From Chloroflexota bacterium (GTDB lineage: Bacteria > Chloroflexota > Dehalococcoidia > JAUQQI01): DNA of 23,290 bases. The stretch is taken from contig JAUQQI010000080.1 of the NCBI GenBank assembly GCA_030549955.1, positions 1-23,290 of the forward strand, in the 5' to 3' direction. The notes beneath the pieces are model-generated. The model did not search any database and was not told the origin of the DNA. It worked only from the letters and a program-made list of their open reading frames with translations. The first letter of the stretch is position 1. The number at the start of each line of letters is the position of its first letter. The translations under genes were made by a program, and so were the position numbers. Below are positions 1 to 7,044 of this stretch, piece by piece.

Positions 1-1804
1 CCTCATCGTAGCCGACGTAACCGGGCGGCGCGCCGACGAGCCGGGCCACCGTGTGCCGCTCCGAGAACTCCGACATGTCCAGCCGGATCATCGCATCCTC
101 GGACCCGAACATGAACTCGGCCAGGGCCCGGGCGAGCTCGGTCTTCCCGACCCCGGTCGGACCAAGAAAGATGAACGACCCGATGGGCCGGCGCGGGTCC
201 TTGAGACCCGCCCGCGCCCGGCGGATCGCCCGGGCGACGACCTGAATCGCCTCGTCCTGCCCGATAATCCGCTTGTGCAGGATCTCTTCCAGGTGCAGGA
301 GCTTCTCGGTCTCGGTTTGGGTCAGCCTGGTGACCGGAATGCCGGTCCACATCGAGACGACCTCGGCGATATGCTCGGCCGTCACGACCGGCTTCTCCGT
401 CTCAACCCGCGACTGCCAGCCCATTTCCATCTGCTCGATCTTCTGGACGAGCTTGAGCTCCCGCTCCCGGTGCTCGGCCGCCAGCTCGTACTGCTGGGTG
501 GCGATGGCTTGCTCCTTCTCCCGCCGGATGGCCTCGAGGCCCTGGAGGGCATCCTTCAGGCTCGGCGGGGCCATGGAGTGCTGGAGCCGCACCCGGGAGG
601 CGGCCTCATCGATCAGGTCGATGGCCTTGTCAGGCAGGAACCGGTCCGGGATGTACCGGGCCGAGAGCTCGGCCGCGGCCTTGATGGCCTCGTCGGAGAT
701 GATGAGGCGGTGGTGCTGCTCGTAGCGCTCCTTGATGCCCCGGAGAATCTCGATGGTCTCCTCGATGGTCGGCTCCTCAACCAGCACAGGCTGGAAGCGG
801 CGCTCCAGGGCGGCATCCCGCTCGATGTACTTGCGGTACTCGTCCAGGGTCGTCGCCCCGATGCACTGGAGCTCACCCCGGGCCAGGTTCGGCTTCAGGA
901 TATTGGCGGCGTCAACAGCCCCTTCGGCGGCGCCGGCCCCGACCAGGGTGTGGATCTCGTCGATGAAGAGCATGCAGTTGCCGGCCTGGCGGATCTCCTC
1001 GATGACCTTCTTGAGCCGCTCCTCGAACTCGCCCCGATACTTCGTTCCGGCAACCAGGGCGCCGATGTCCAGGGTTACGAGGCGCTTGCCCAGCAGGGGC
1101 TCCGGTACGTCGCCGGCAACGATCCGCTGGGCCAGGCCCTCAACAATGGCCGTCTTGCCGACGCCCGGTTCGCCGATAAGGACCGGGTTGTTCTTGGTCC
1201 GGCGGCTCAGAATCTGAATGACCCGCTGGATCTCCTTCTCCCGGCCGATGACCGGGTCAAGCTTGCCGGCCCGGGCCAGGGCAGTGAGGTCCATGCCGAG
1301 CTGGTCGATGGTGGGCGTCCGGACGGGCGCCCGGTTCTCCGGGTGTGACTGGGGCATCGACTGCGACAGGACCCGGATGGTCTCGGCCCGAACCCGCTCC
1401 AGGTTTACGCCGAGGCTCTCGAGGACGCCGGCCGCAATCCCCTCGCCCTCCCGGACCAGGCCGAGGAGGAGGTGCTCGGTGCCGATATAGTGGTGGTTCA
1501 GCCGGCGGGCTTCGTCGATGGCCAGTTCGATGACCTTCTTGGCCCGCGGCGTCAGACCGATCTCGCCGCTTACGGTTCGCTCACCCCGGCCGATGATGAA
1601 CTCGACGGCGGCCCGCACCTTGTTGAGGTCCACCCCAAGGTTGAGAAGGACCCGGGCGGCCACCCCCTCGCCCTCCCGGACGAGGCCGAGGAGGATGTGC
1701 TCGGTGCCGATGTAGTTATGGTTGAACCGCTGGGCCTCCTCCTGTGCCAGGCTCAAGACCCGGCGGGCACGTTCGGTGAATCTTTCAAATTGTCTGTCTG
1801 CCAT
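1..1804 (-). CDS. clpC: ATP-dependent Clp protease ATPase subunit ClpC, C-terminal part outside window
   Basis: This is the Hsp100 unfoldase that feeds substrates to ClpP in the cytoplasm. Reading leftward from ATG at 1804, the window holds residues 1-601 of an expected 810-830. Two Clp_N repeats lie at about residues 5-75 and 80-150; each contains a YIGTEH motif. The first AAA+ domain has Walker A GEPGVGKT (211-218) and Walker [15 protein letters not shown]-type coiled linker follows ([19 protein letters not shown]). The second AAA+ domain has Walker A GPTGVGKT (548-555), and the open frame leaves the window just after GYVGYDE. The linker and paired Clp_N repeats separate ClpC from ClpB. It lies 45 bases after the S1-domain gene and is probably co-transcribed. 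The usual Bacillota partners ctsR, mcsA and mcsB are not upstream of it. The family call is very secure. Confidence 0.97.
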   Translation of the reverse strand, partial: MADRQFERFTERARRVLSLAQEEAQRFNHNYIGTEHILLGLVREGEGVAARVLLNLGVDLNKVRAAVEFIIGRGERTVSGEIGLTPRAKKVIELAIDEARRLNHHYIGTEHLLLGLVREGEGIAAGVLESLGVNLERVRAETIRVLSQSMPQSHPENRAPVRTPTIDQLGMDLTALARAGKLDPVIGREKEIQRVIQILSRRTKNNPVLIGEPGVGKTAIVEGLAQRIVAGDVPEPLLGKRLVTLDIGALVAGTKYRGEFEERLKKVIEEIRQAGNCMLFIDEIHTLVGAGAAEGAVDAANILKPNLARGELQCIGATTLDEYRKYIERDAALERRFQPVLVEEPTIEETIEILRGIKERYEQHHRLIISDEAIKAAAELSARYIPDRFLPDKAIDLIDEAASRVRLQHSMAPPSLKDALQGLEAIRREKEQAIATQQYELAAEHRERELKLVQKIEQMEMGWQSRVETEKPVVTAEHIAEVVSMWTGIPVTRLTQTETEKLLHLEEILHKRIIGQDEAIQVVARAIRRARAGLKDPRRPIGSFIFLGPTGVGKTELARALAEFMFGSEDAMIRLDMSEFSERHTVARLVGAPPGYVGYDE

Positions 1805-1849
1805 GGCCGGAACTCCAGGTAACCAATTTTTAGGCCAGCTAATTTAATA

Positions 1850-2971
1850 TTAACCCCCCGGCGCAAGCTCTTCCCGGGCCTGCCGGAGACTCAGCCCGAG
1901 CCGCCTTCGCTCGGGGTCAACGCTGATGACCTTAAGGGTCACCACGTCGCCCTCTTTCACCACTTCTTTGGGGTGTTTGACGGGACGGTCGCTGAGCTCC
2001 GAGAGGTGCACCAGCCCCTCCACCCCAGGCTCGACCCGGGCGAAGGCGCCGAAGCTTGCCAGCCGGGTAATACTCGCTCTCACGAGCTGTCCCACCCTGT
2101 ATCTTTCGGCAACCGTTGCCCAGGGCTCAGGCTGGACACGCTTCAGCGAGAGGGCGATCCGCTTCGCCTGCGGGTCTACGGCCAGAACGTAGACCTGCAC
2201 TTCCTCTCCTATTTTAACAACTTTACTCGGGTGTTCGACACGGTCCCAGGACAGCTCCGAAATGTGGGCGAGCCCTTCGACTCCGCCCAGGTCGACGAAG
2301 GCCCCGAAATCGCTGATGCCGGTCACCCGACCGGTCCGGACCTCGCCGGGCCGCACCGAACGGACCAGCTCCGCCTGCTGCTGCAGGCGGCGGGCCTGCT
2401 GGCCCAGCCGCTCGGACAGGATGAGCCGGTTGCGGCGCCGGTTAATGTCGAGGACCTTGAGGGGAAGGGTCTTTCCAACCAGGTCCCTCAGCTCCGCCCC
2501 GGTCCGGCCACTGATGAGCTGGGATGCGGGGACGAAGCCCCGCAACCCGGCCACAGTCACCACGACCCCGCCCCGCACAGCCTCCACGACCTGGCCCTCC
2601 AGGACCTCTCCGGTCCCGGCGGCCTTTTCAAGTTGCTGCCAGGCCTGCTCAACCAGACCCCGGCGCAGGGAGAGGATAACCTGACCCTCGGAATCCTCAG
2701 GCCGCACGACTAGGCACAGGACTTCCTGTCCGACGGCGAGCTTGACGCCGTGCTGAAGCAGGTCCTGGGCTTCGTGGGGTGGGACTAGGCCTTCGGACTT
2801 GGAGCCGATATCAACGAGGATCCCCTGGCGGTCTATCCGGACGATTCGGCCGGTAACCGCATCCCCCCGCCGTAAGACCGTGCGGCCGAACGGCTCCTGA
2901 CGCAGCCAGTCGGTAAGGGGGTCATGACCCTGGCTGACACCGCGGCCTCTATCCGGGAACTCGGATTCCAT
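1850..2971 (-). CDS. rpsA: S1 RNA-binding domain protein, four S1 repeats (RpsA/YpfD-like)
   Basis: This is a 373-residue cytoplasmic RNA-binding protein with four S1 (OB-fold) domains at about residues 35-104, 123-189, 207-277 and 292-363. The last two carry the best consensus (DFGAFVDLGGVEGLAHISEL and ASFGAFARVEPGVEGLVHLS). Domain 2 is divergent. The size and four-repeat layout match the short RpsA homologues of Bacillota (YpfD type), not the six-domain proteobacterial S1. No LytB or cytidylate kinase domain is fused or adjacent. The likely role is binding mRNA or 30S subunits, and an essential S1 role should not be assumed. The ATG at 2971 has a GGAGGG/AAGG purine run upstream. The gene has its own promoter-like sequence at 3004-3033 and precedes clpC by 45 bases. 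Confidence 0.9.
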   Translation of the reverse strand: MESEFPDRGRGVSQGHDPLTDWLRQEPFGRTVLRRGDAVTGRIVRIDRQGILVDIGSKSEGLVPPHEAQDLLQHGVKLAVGQEVLCLVVRPEDSEGQVILSLRRGLVEQAWQQLEKAAGTGEVLEGQVVEAVRGGVVVTVAGLRGFVPASQLISGRTGAELRDLVGKTLPLKVLDINRRRNRLILSERLGQQARRLQQQAELVRSVRPGEVRTGRVTGISDFGAFVDLGGVEGLAHISELSWDRVEHPSKVVKIGEEVQVYVLAVDPQAKRIALSLKRVQPEPWATVAERYRVGQLVRASITRLASFGAFARVEPGVEGLVHLSELSDRPVKHPKEVVKEGDVVTLKVISVDPERRRLGLSLRQAREELAPGG

Positions 2972-3003
2972 ACGGGTAAAGCCTTCCCTCCACCGCGCTT
3001 AGA

Positions 3004-3033
3004 ATTATACTTTCTGCCCCTGCCGAAAGTAAA
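3004..3033 (-). promoter_or_regulatory. Putative sigma-A promoter for the S1 protein-clpC unit
   Basis: On the minus strand a perfect TATAAT lies at 3009-3004. TTTACT lies 18 bases upstream at 3033-3028. Transcription would begin near 2997, about 25 bases before the ATG at 2971. The -10 is convincing and the -35 is only fair. An inverted repeat (3016-3042) occupies the spacer and covers the -35. Confidence 0.6.
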
Positions 3034-3042
3034 GGCAGGGGC
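3016..3042. repeat. Perfect 9-9-9 inverted repeat over a promoter (candidate operator)
   Basis: GCCCCTGCC (3016-3024) and its exact complement GGCAGGGGC (3034-3042) flank a 9-base centre. The element sits between the -10 of the S1-clpC promoter and just beyond its -35, where a repressor would block polymerase. The 9-N9-9 geometry is that of the CIRCE element bound by HrcA, but the bases are not CIRCE (TTAGCACTC). It is not followed by a T-run on either strand, so a terminator is less likely. Confidence 0.5.
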
Positions 3043-3130
3043 GGACCCGGCTGGTATGTTGGGTAAAGCTGTATAAATTAGCAGCCAGGTCGTGACGTGA
3101 AACGTGCGGGGGCTATCGCGGCGGTAATCC

Positions 3131-4399
3131 ATGGACCGTGCGGGTGAGGCGCCGCCGGTTCGCCTCGGGTTGAGGGCAAACTGGCGCCAGTTCGCCCTGC
3201 TGGTTGTCGTTAACGTTTTCGTGGGCGGACTGGTCGGGGTCGAGCGGGCCGTGCTGCCGGTCCTCGCCGAAACCGGCTTCGGCATCGCTTCCCGAACGGC
3301 GATTCTCTCCTTCATTGTGGCCTTCGGCCTCGCCAAGGCCGCCGCAAACCTCTTGGCCGGTGGCCTGAGCGACCGGTTTAGCCGCAAGCCGGTTCTGATT
3401 GCCGGATGGCTGGTCGGCCTGCCGGTTCCCATCCTGATAATGGCGGCGCCGGGCTGGGACTGGGTTGTCCTGGCCAACATTCTGCTCGGGCTCAACCAGG
3501 GCCTTTGCTGGTCCCTCACCGTCATCATGAAGGTGGACCTGACCGGGCCGGCCCGACGGGGCCTGGCCATGGGCCTCAATGAGGCCGCCGGTTACGGGGC
3601 GGTGGCGGGGTCGGCCTTTGCCGCGGCGGCCCTCGCCGAAGCCTTCGGCGTCCGGTTTCACCCGTTCCTGCTGGCTCTGGGCTTTGCGCTGACGGGACTG
3701 GTCCTCTCGGCTGTCCTGGTTCGGGAAACGCTTCCCTATGCTCGGCACGAGGCCGAACTGCAGGCCGGCTCCGCCGGCCGGAAGCCCGGGTTCGGCCAGG
3801 TCTTCTTGCTGGCGAGCTGGCGGAACCGGTCGCTCTTTTCCGTCAGCCAGGCCGGGCTGGTCAACAACCTCAATGACGGGATGGTCTGGGGCCTGTTCCC
3901 CCTTTTCTTCGCCGGTCGGGGGCTTGACCTGGTTACGGTGGGGGGCCTGGTGGCCGTTTACCCGGCAGTCTGGGGCTTCGGTCAGCTGGTAACCGGCGGC
4001 CTTTCCGACAGGGTCGGCCGGAAGGGACCGGTCGTCGCCGGGATGTGGCTTCAGGCCGCGGCTATCGGCGGGGTTCTGGTCGGCTGGGGAGCAGGGCCCT
4101 GGGCCCTGGCCATGGGGCTCCTCGGCCTGGGAACGGCCCTGGTTTACCCGACCCTGCTGGCGGCCGTCTCGGACATTGCCCACCCTGGGTGGCGGGCTTC
4201 GGCCGTCGGGGTCTACCGGCTCTGGCGGGACACCGGGTACGCGGTGGGGGCGATTCTGGCGGGTGTTCTCGCCGACCTTTTCGGGGTCCCGTGGGCTATC
4301 GGGGGGGTTGCGGCCTTGACGTTCATCTCAGGGCTGGTCGTGGCGGTCCGGATGGGGGAGAGCCTGCCCGGGAAAGGCCGAATTCCGGGACCGGCCTGA
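3131..4399 (+). CDS. Major facilitator superfamily transporter
   Basis: This is a 422-residue integral membrane protein with about 12 hydrophobic segments in two halves, joined by a polar stretch near residues 200-222. The MFS motif A appears in both halves: GGLSDRFSRKPVL (77-89) between TM2 and TM3, and GGLSDRVGRKGP (289-300) in the second half. This duplication and the length fit proton-coupled drug/solute exporters of the DHA1 or related families. The substrate cannot be read from sequence. The start is the ATG at 3131, followed by a short soluble N-terminus; its ribosome binding site is weak. It is transcribed divergently from the S1-clpC unit, with no regulator gene next to it. Confidence 0.9.
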   Translation: MDRAGEAPPVRLGLRANWRQFALLVVVNVFVGGLVGVERAVLPVLAETGFGIASRTAILSFIVAFGLAKAAANLLAGGLSDRFSRKPVLIAGWLVGLPVPILIMAAPGWDWVVLANILLGLNQGLCWSLTVIMKVDLTGPARRGLAMGLNEAAGYGAVAGSAFAAAALAEAFGVRFHPFLLALGFALTGLVLSAVLVRETLPYARHEAELQAGSAGRKPGFGQVFLLASWRNRSLFSVSQAGLVNNLNDGMVWGLFPLFFAGRGLDLVTVGGLVAVYPAVWGFGQLVTGGLSDRVGRKGPVVAGMWLQAAAIGGVLVGWGAGPWALAMGLLGLGTALVYPTLLAAVSDIAHPGWRASAVGVYRLWRDTGYAVGAILAGVLADLFGVPWAIGGVAALTFISGLVVAVRMGESLPGKGRIPGPA

Positions 4400-4437
4400 C
4401 CCTGTCCGGGGGCGGGTTTCGGCCGGCACCTGGTCGA

Positions 4438-4443
4438 TATAAT
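4438..4443 (+). promoter_or_regulatory. Possible -10 element before the unknown gene
   Basis: A perfect TATAAT (4438-4443) stands out in GC-rich DNA 55 bases before the ATG at 4498. No convincing -35 is found 16-18 bases upstream (GTTTCG region), so the promoter is tentative. Confidence 0.35.
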
Positions 4444-4497
4444 AAAGTTGAGGGGAAGCGGTAGAGACCGTCAGTCCGGGCAAAGGGAGCGAAGGCG

Positions 4498-5070
4498 ATG
4501 GTCAGCGCAATCCGGATCCAGGACCGGGACCTGCTCAGCCGCCTGAATAGCTACCTCGAGGGGCTCGACTCCTACCTTCGGGAGGGAATCGGCTGGCTTA
4601 TCTTCAACGCCGACCGGCAGCGGACGGCCCGAATCGTCAATTTCATGGTCGATATCCTGAAAGGCCGGCAGCCGCCCGTCGGCTTCACCCTCATGCCGTG
4701 GCGGGACTTCGCGATGAACGCCTACATGCTCAAGATTGAGCTGGCCCACCAGCCCCGCCAGGCAGAAGGCAGCGACCCGAAGATTGCCCAGGAGTACCGG
4801 ATTGCCACCCACGTCAGCCTCGAGCTTTACCGGCAGATGGTCGAGCAGACCCTGATTATCATAACCGGGCTGATACCCCACCACCCCCACGAGGCCGCTC
4901 ACCTGGACGAGATTCTCGACCACCGGGTCCAGCATCGGCAGGCCACCGTCATTATCACGCCCCGAATGCCCGACCAGCTCGCCGCTGATTTCGAAGCCAT
5001 CGACCCCTCGAAGCGGCTGTGGCAACGGATCTTTTCGCGCCTTTATGAGACCAGCCTGATCGCGTTCTGA
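4498..5070 (+). CDS. Unrecognised protein, 190 residues
   Basis: I do not recognise the family. The protein appears soluble and largely helical, with no signal peptide and no clear membrane segment. A moderately hydrophobic stretch (TLIIITGLIP) lies near residues 118-127 and is followed by a histidine-rich segment, HHPHEAAHLDEILDHRVQHR. Those clustered His, Asp and Glu residues could bind a metal, but that is speculation. Coding is supported by a long frame in gene orientation, codon-position GC bias like its neighbours, a purine-rich region before the ATG (AAAGGGAGCGAAGGCG), and a snug fit between the transporter and the oxidoreductase gene (51 bases to the next start). Confidence 0.8.
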   Translation: MVSAIRIQDRDLLSRLNSYLEGLDSYLREGIGWLIFNADRQRTARIVNFMVDILKGRQPPVGFTLMPWRDFAMNAYMLKIELAHQPRQAEGSDPKIAQEYRIATHVSLELYRQMVEQTLIIITGLIPHHPHEAAHLDEILDHRVQHRQATVIITPRMPDQLAADFEAIDPSKRLWQRIFSRLYETSLIAF

Positions 5071-5120
5071 GTCCGGTTCCCTTCCGGGCACTTCTAAACC
5101 TAGAGTCGGAGGACAGGGCT

Positions 5121-6122
5121 GTGCCGGAAAGACTCAGCGTCATCTTCGTGGGCCTCGGCCCCATCGGTCAGGAAGCAGCCACCCTTGCCCTTAAGAGGTC
5201 ATATCTCGAAGTCCGGGGCGGCGTTGATATCGACCCCCAGAAGGCCGGCCAGGACCTGGGCGACCTGCTCGGCGTCGGCCGCAGACTCGGCCTGAATGTA
5301 ACTGCGGACCTCAAGCGGGCCCTCGCTGAGACCTCGCCGGACGTTGTGGTTGTGTCCACGGGGTCGTATTTCCCCCAGGTTTACGGCCAGCTCATGACGG
5401 TCATTGAGGCCGGGGCAAACGTCGTGTCGACCTGTGAGGAGCTCGTTTACCCCTGGGCCGGCTACCCCGACCAGGCCCGACAGCTCGACATGCTCGCCCA
5501 GAAGCACGGCGTCACCGTTGTTGGCACCGGGGTCAACCCCGGGTTTGTCATGGACACGATGGCCCTCTTCTTCTCCGGAATCTGCCAGCAGGTCCGCCGG
5601 GTCTCGGCCTGGCGAATTGTCGACGCCGCCACCCGCCGCCGGCCCCTCCAGGAGAAAATTGGGGCTGGCCTCACCCCGGAGCAGTTCAGGGCCGCCGTCG
5701 AGGCGGGCCGGGTCCGCCACGTTGGGCTGCGGGAATCGGCCTACCTCGTGGCAGCCGGTCTCGGCTGGCGGCTTACCGACTACCAGGAGACGGTCGAACC
5801 GGTCATCGCCTCGGAGCCGGTCAGCACCGAATACGTTTCGGTCCCGACCGGTCACGTCGCCGGCGTCCGACAGGTCGGAAAGGGCTTCCGGGACGGTGAG
5901 CCGGTGGTGGAACTGACCCTCGAGATGTACGTTGGGGCCAGGAATCCCAGGGATGTCGTCACTATCGATGGGGTGCCGCCGGTGGAAGTCGAGGTTCCAG
6001 GTGGAATCCATGGTGACCGGGCAACCGCGGCGATTGTGGTGAATGCGATCCCCCGGGTGGCGGACGCCCCGCCGGGCCTCCTGACGATGAAGGACCTGCC
6101 CCTGGTTCACCTGCGGGCTTAG
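5121..6122 (+). CDS. 2,4-diaminopentanoate dehydrogenase-like / dihydrodipicolinate reductase-like NAD(P) oxidoreductase
   Basis: This 333-residue enzyme has an N-terminal Rossmann fold (VGLGPIGQEA, residues 10-19). A DapB-like middle section includes VVVSTGSYFPQV, a CEEL segment and GVNPGFVMDT. This pattern fits the 2,4-diaminopentanoate dehydrogenase (Ord) family, which oxidatively deaminates 2,4-diaminopentanoate in anaerobic ornithine degradation. Many members of this family have no proven substrate. No other ornithine-pathway genes (oraS/oraE, ortA/ortB) are in the window, so the substrate is open. The start is GTG at 5121, chosen for the GGAGG 8 bases upstream. It lies close to the upstream unknown gene and the downstream rimI-like gene and is likely part of the same transcript. 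Confidence 0.78.
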   Translation: MPERLSVIFVGLGPIGQEAATLALKRSYLEVRGGVDIDPQKAGQDLGDLLGVGRRLGLNVTADLKRALAETSPDVVVVSTGSYFPQVYGQLMTVIEAGANVVSTCEELVYPWAGYPDQARQLDMLAQKHGVTVVGTGVNPGFVMDTMALFFSGICQQVRRVSAWRIVDAATRRRPLQEKIGAGLTPEQFRAAVEAGRVRHVGLRESAYLVAAGLGWRLTDYQETVEPVIASEPVSTEYVSVPTGHVAGVRQVGKGFRDGEPVVELTLEMYVGARNPRDVVTIDGVPPVEVEVPGGIHGDRATAAIVVNAIPRVADAPPGLLTMKDLPLVHLRA

Positions 6123-6130
6123 GCCGGGTG

Positions 6131-6697
6131 ATGCTCAGCTTTGAACCGATGCAGCCGGCAGATATCCCGGCGGTGGTTGAGATCGACCGGCGCTCCTTTC
6201 CGACGCCGTGGCCCGAGTCGGCCTTTTACCGGGAACTGACCGAGAATCGGCTGGCCCACTACTACGTCCTGCGGGAAGTTCCGGAGGGCACCGAAGAAGG
6301 TCCGGGCGAAGTCGTCGGCTACGTTGGCCTCTGGGTCTTCCACGAGGAAGCCCACATCACAACCATTGCGGTTCGACCGGAGCGCCGGGGGCAGGGGTAC
6401 GGCGAGCTGACCCTGCTTAAGGCCATCGAAGCGGCCCGGCGCCTTGGGGCCAGCTACGTCACCCTCGAAGTGCGGGTCTCAAACACGGTTGCCCAGCGCC
6501 TCTACGAAAAGTACCGGTTCGGTCGGGTCGGGCTGCGGAAAGGGTACTACTCGGACACCGGCGAAGACGCCCTTATCATGACGGTCGAGGGAATCGATAC
6601 CCCGGCCTACCGGCGCTTCCTCGAAGCCCGGAAGGCCGGCCTGACCGCAAGGCTCGGCCACGTCCGGTGCGAATCCGAAACCCGGCCGACCGATTGA
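6131..6697 (+). CDS. rimI: RimI-type GNAT N-acetyltransferase (ribosomal protein S18 alanine)
   Basis: This 188-residue GNAT enzyme probably acetylates the N-terminal alanine of ribosomal protein S18, or other protein N-termini. The acetyl-CoA binding loop RRGQGYG is at residues 85-91, preceded by ITTIAVRPE. The family-specific tail motifs LEVRVSNTVAQRLYEKYRF (112-130) and RKGYYSDTGEDALIM are typical of RimI. A GTG lies immediately before the ATG (GTGATG at 6128-6133). I take the ATG because LSFEPM then follows as in relatives, but either codon could serve. The usual partners tsaB and tsaD are absent. It follows the oxidoreductase by 8 bases and is the last gene before the structured RNA. Confidence 0.88.
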   Translation: MLSFEPMQPADIPAVVEIDRRSFPTPWPESAFYRELTENRLAHYYVLREVPEGTEEGPGEVVGYVGLWVFHEEAHITTIAVRPERRGQGYGELTLLKAIEAARRLGASYVTLEVRVSNTVAQRLYEKYRFGRVGLRKGYYSDTGEDALIMTVEGIDTPAYRRFLEARKAGLTARLGHVRCESETRPTD

Positions 6698-6732
6698 CCC
6701 GACAAAATGTGGAAAACCTCCGCCCCGGGGTA

Positions 6733-6761
6733 TTGACAAGTCCGGGCGGATTTGCTAAAGT
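6733..6761 (+). promoter_or_regulatory. Strong sigma-A promoter for the structured RNA
   Basis: A perfect TTGACA (6733-6738) is followed after exactly 17 bases by TAAAGT (6756-6761). This is the best promoter in the window. The predicted transcription start, near 6768, coincides with the first paired base of the RNA's 5' domain, which supports an RNA gene beginning here. Confidence 0.8.
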
Positions 6762-6767
6762 AAAAGT

Positions 6768-6990
6768 GCCGGGGCCGGTAGTACGAAAGGAACCCGGTTA
6801 AAAATCCAGCAGGTACCCCGGCGACTCGGGGAGCCAAGTAGGTTGACCGGAAAGGAGCCGAAAGGCAGTCTCGAGCGACCAGGGACCGAAAGTCTGGTCC
6901 GGCGACGGACCGGGTAAGTAGGTTACAGTTGCTTGAGATGCCATAAGGCTGCCGGACCGGCAACCGAAAGGCTCCCCGATCTTTTTGTCT
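6768..6990 (+). ncRNA. Candidate free-standing structured RNA, about 220 nt, class not recognised
   Basis: It fills the gap between rimI and the MmgE/PrpD gene, with its own promoter and a terminal U-run. Domain 1 is closed by GCCGGGG (6768-6774) with CCCCGGC (6816-6822) and contains a hairpin resembling the sarcin-ricin loop (6775-6797). Domain 2 is a long rod: 6826-6835 with 6970-6979 (10 bp); an AAGUA/GAAA internal loop; 6841-6850 with 6957-6965 (9 bp, one bulge); AGCC (6856-6859) with GGCU (6947-6950); 6864-6876 with 6931-6942 (12 bp, one bulge). Its apical part includes a GGUCCG-GCGA-CGGACC hairpin (6896-6911). I could not match it to tRNA, tmRNA, SRP RNA, RNase P, 6S, T-box, or SAM, TPP, cobalamin, lysine, glycine or cyclic-dinucleotide riboswitches as I recall their conserved cores. 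It could also be a leader of the downstream gene. Confidence 0.72.
6970..6990 (+). terminator. 3' end / intrinsic terminator of the structured RNA
   Basis: The 3' strand of the rod's basal stem (GGCTCCCCGA, 6970-6979) is followed by TCTTTTTGTCT. Its pairing partner is about 135 bases upstream (6826-6835), so the terminator hairpin is the whole folded rod rather than a small local stem. Confidence 0.6.
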
Positions 6991-7014
6991 TTTGGCTCCC
7001 GCCTACCTTATAAT
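6985..7014 (+). promoter_or_regulatory. Putative promoter for the MmgE/PrpD gene
   Basis: TTGTCT (6985-6990) and a perfect TATAAT (7009-7014) are separated by 18 bases, placing a start near 7021 and the ATG at 7045. The -35 overlaps the U-run of the upstream RNA. A separate promoter downstream favours the RNA being its own transcription unit. Confidence 0.55.
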
Positions 7015-7044
7015 CAGCCGGCGATTCAACGAAGGAGCGTGCCG

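Noticed and set aside
53..1348. Long plus-strand ORF (431 codons) over clpC
   Set aside because: It is the complement of ClpC. The minus strand carries complete Walker motifs and family sequence, while this frame is a low-complexity Leu/Gly/Asp/Pro product of GC bias.
3113..4183. Minus-strand ORF over the MFS transporter
   Set aside because: It is antisense to a protein with clear membrane segments and two motif-A copies. Its product is Gly/Gln/Pro-rich with no domain.
6607..6963. Minus-strand ORF over the structured RNA
   Set aside because: It overlaps the 3' end of rimI and the RNA, has no domain, and the plus strand shows a promoter and long-range pairing instead.
6768..6990. Known riboswitch or housekeeping RNA at this locus
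   Set aside because: I compared it by eye with the conserved cores of cobalamin, SAM, TPP, lysine, glycine, fluoride, ZTP, Moco, cyclic-di-GMP and cyclic-di-AMP riboswitches, T-box, tmRNA, SRP and RNase P. None fits. This is from memory, not a search.
6985..7044. Upstream ATG extension of the MmgE/PrpD gene
   Set aside because: The extra 20 residues are encoded by the U-run and the TATAAT promoter. The ATG at 7045 has a good ribosome binding site and matches the family N-terminus.
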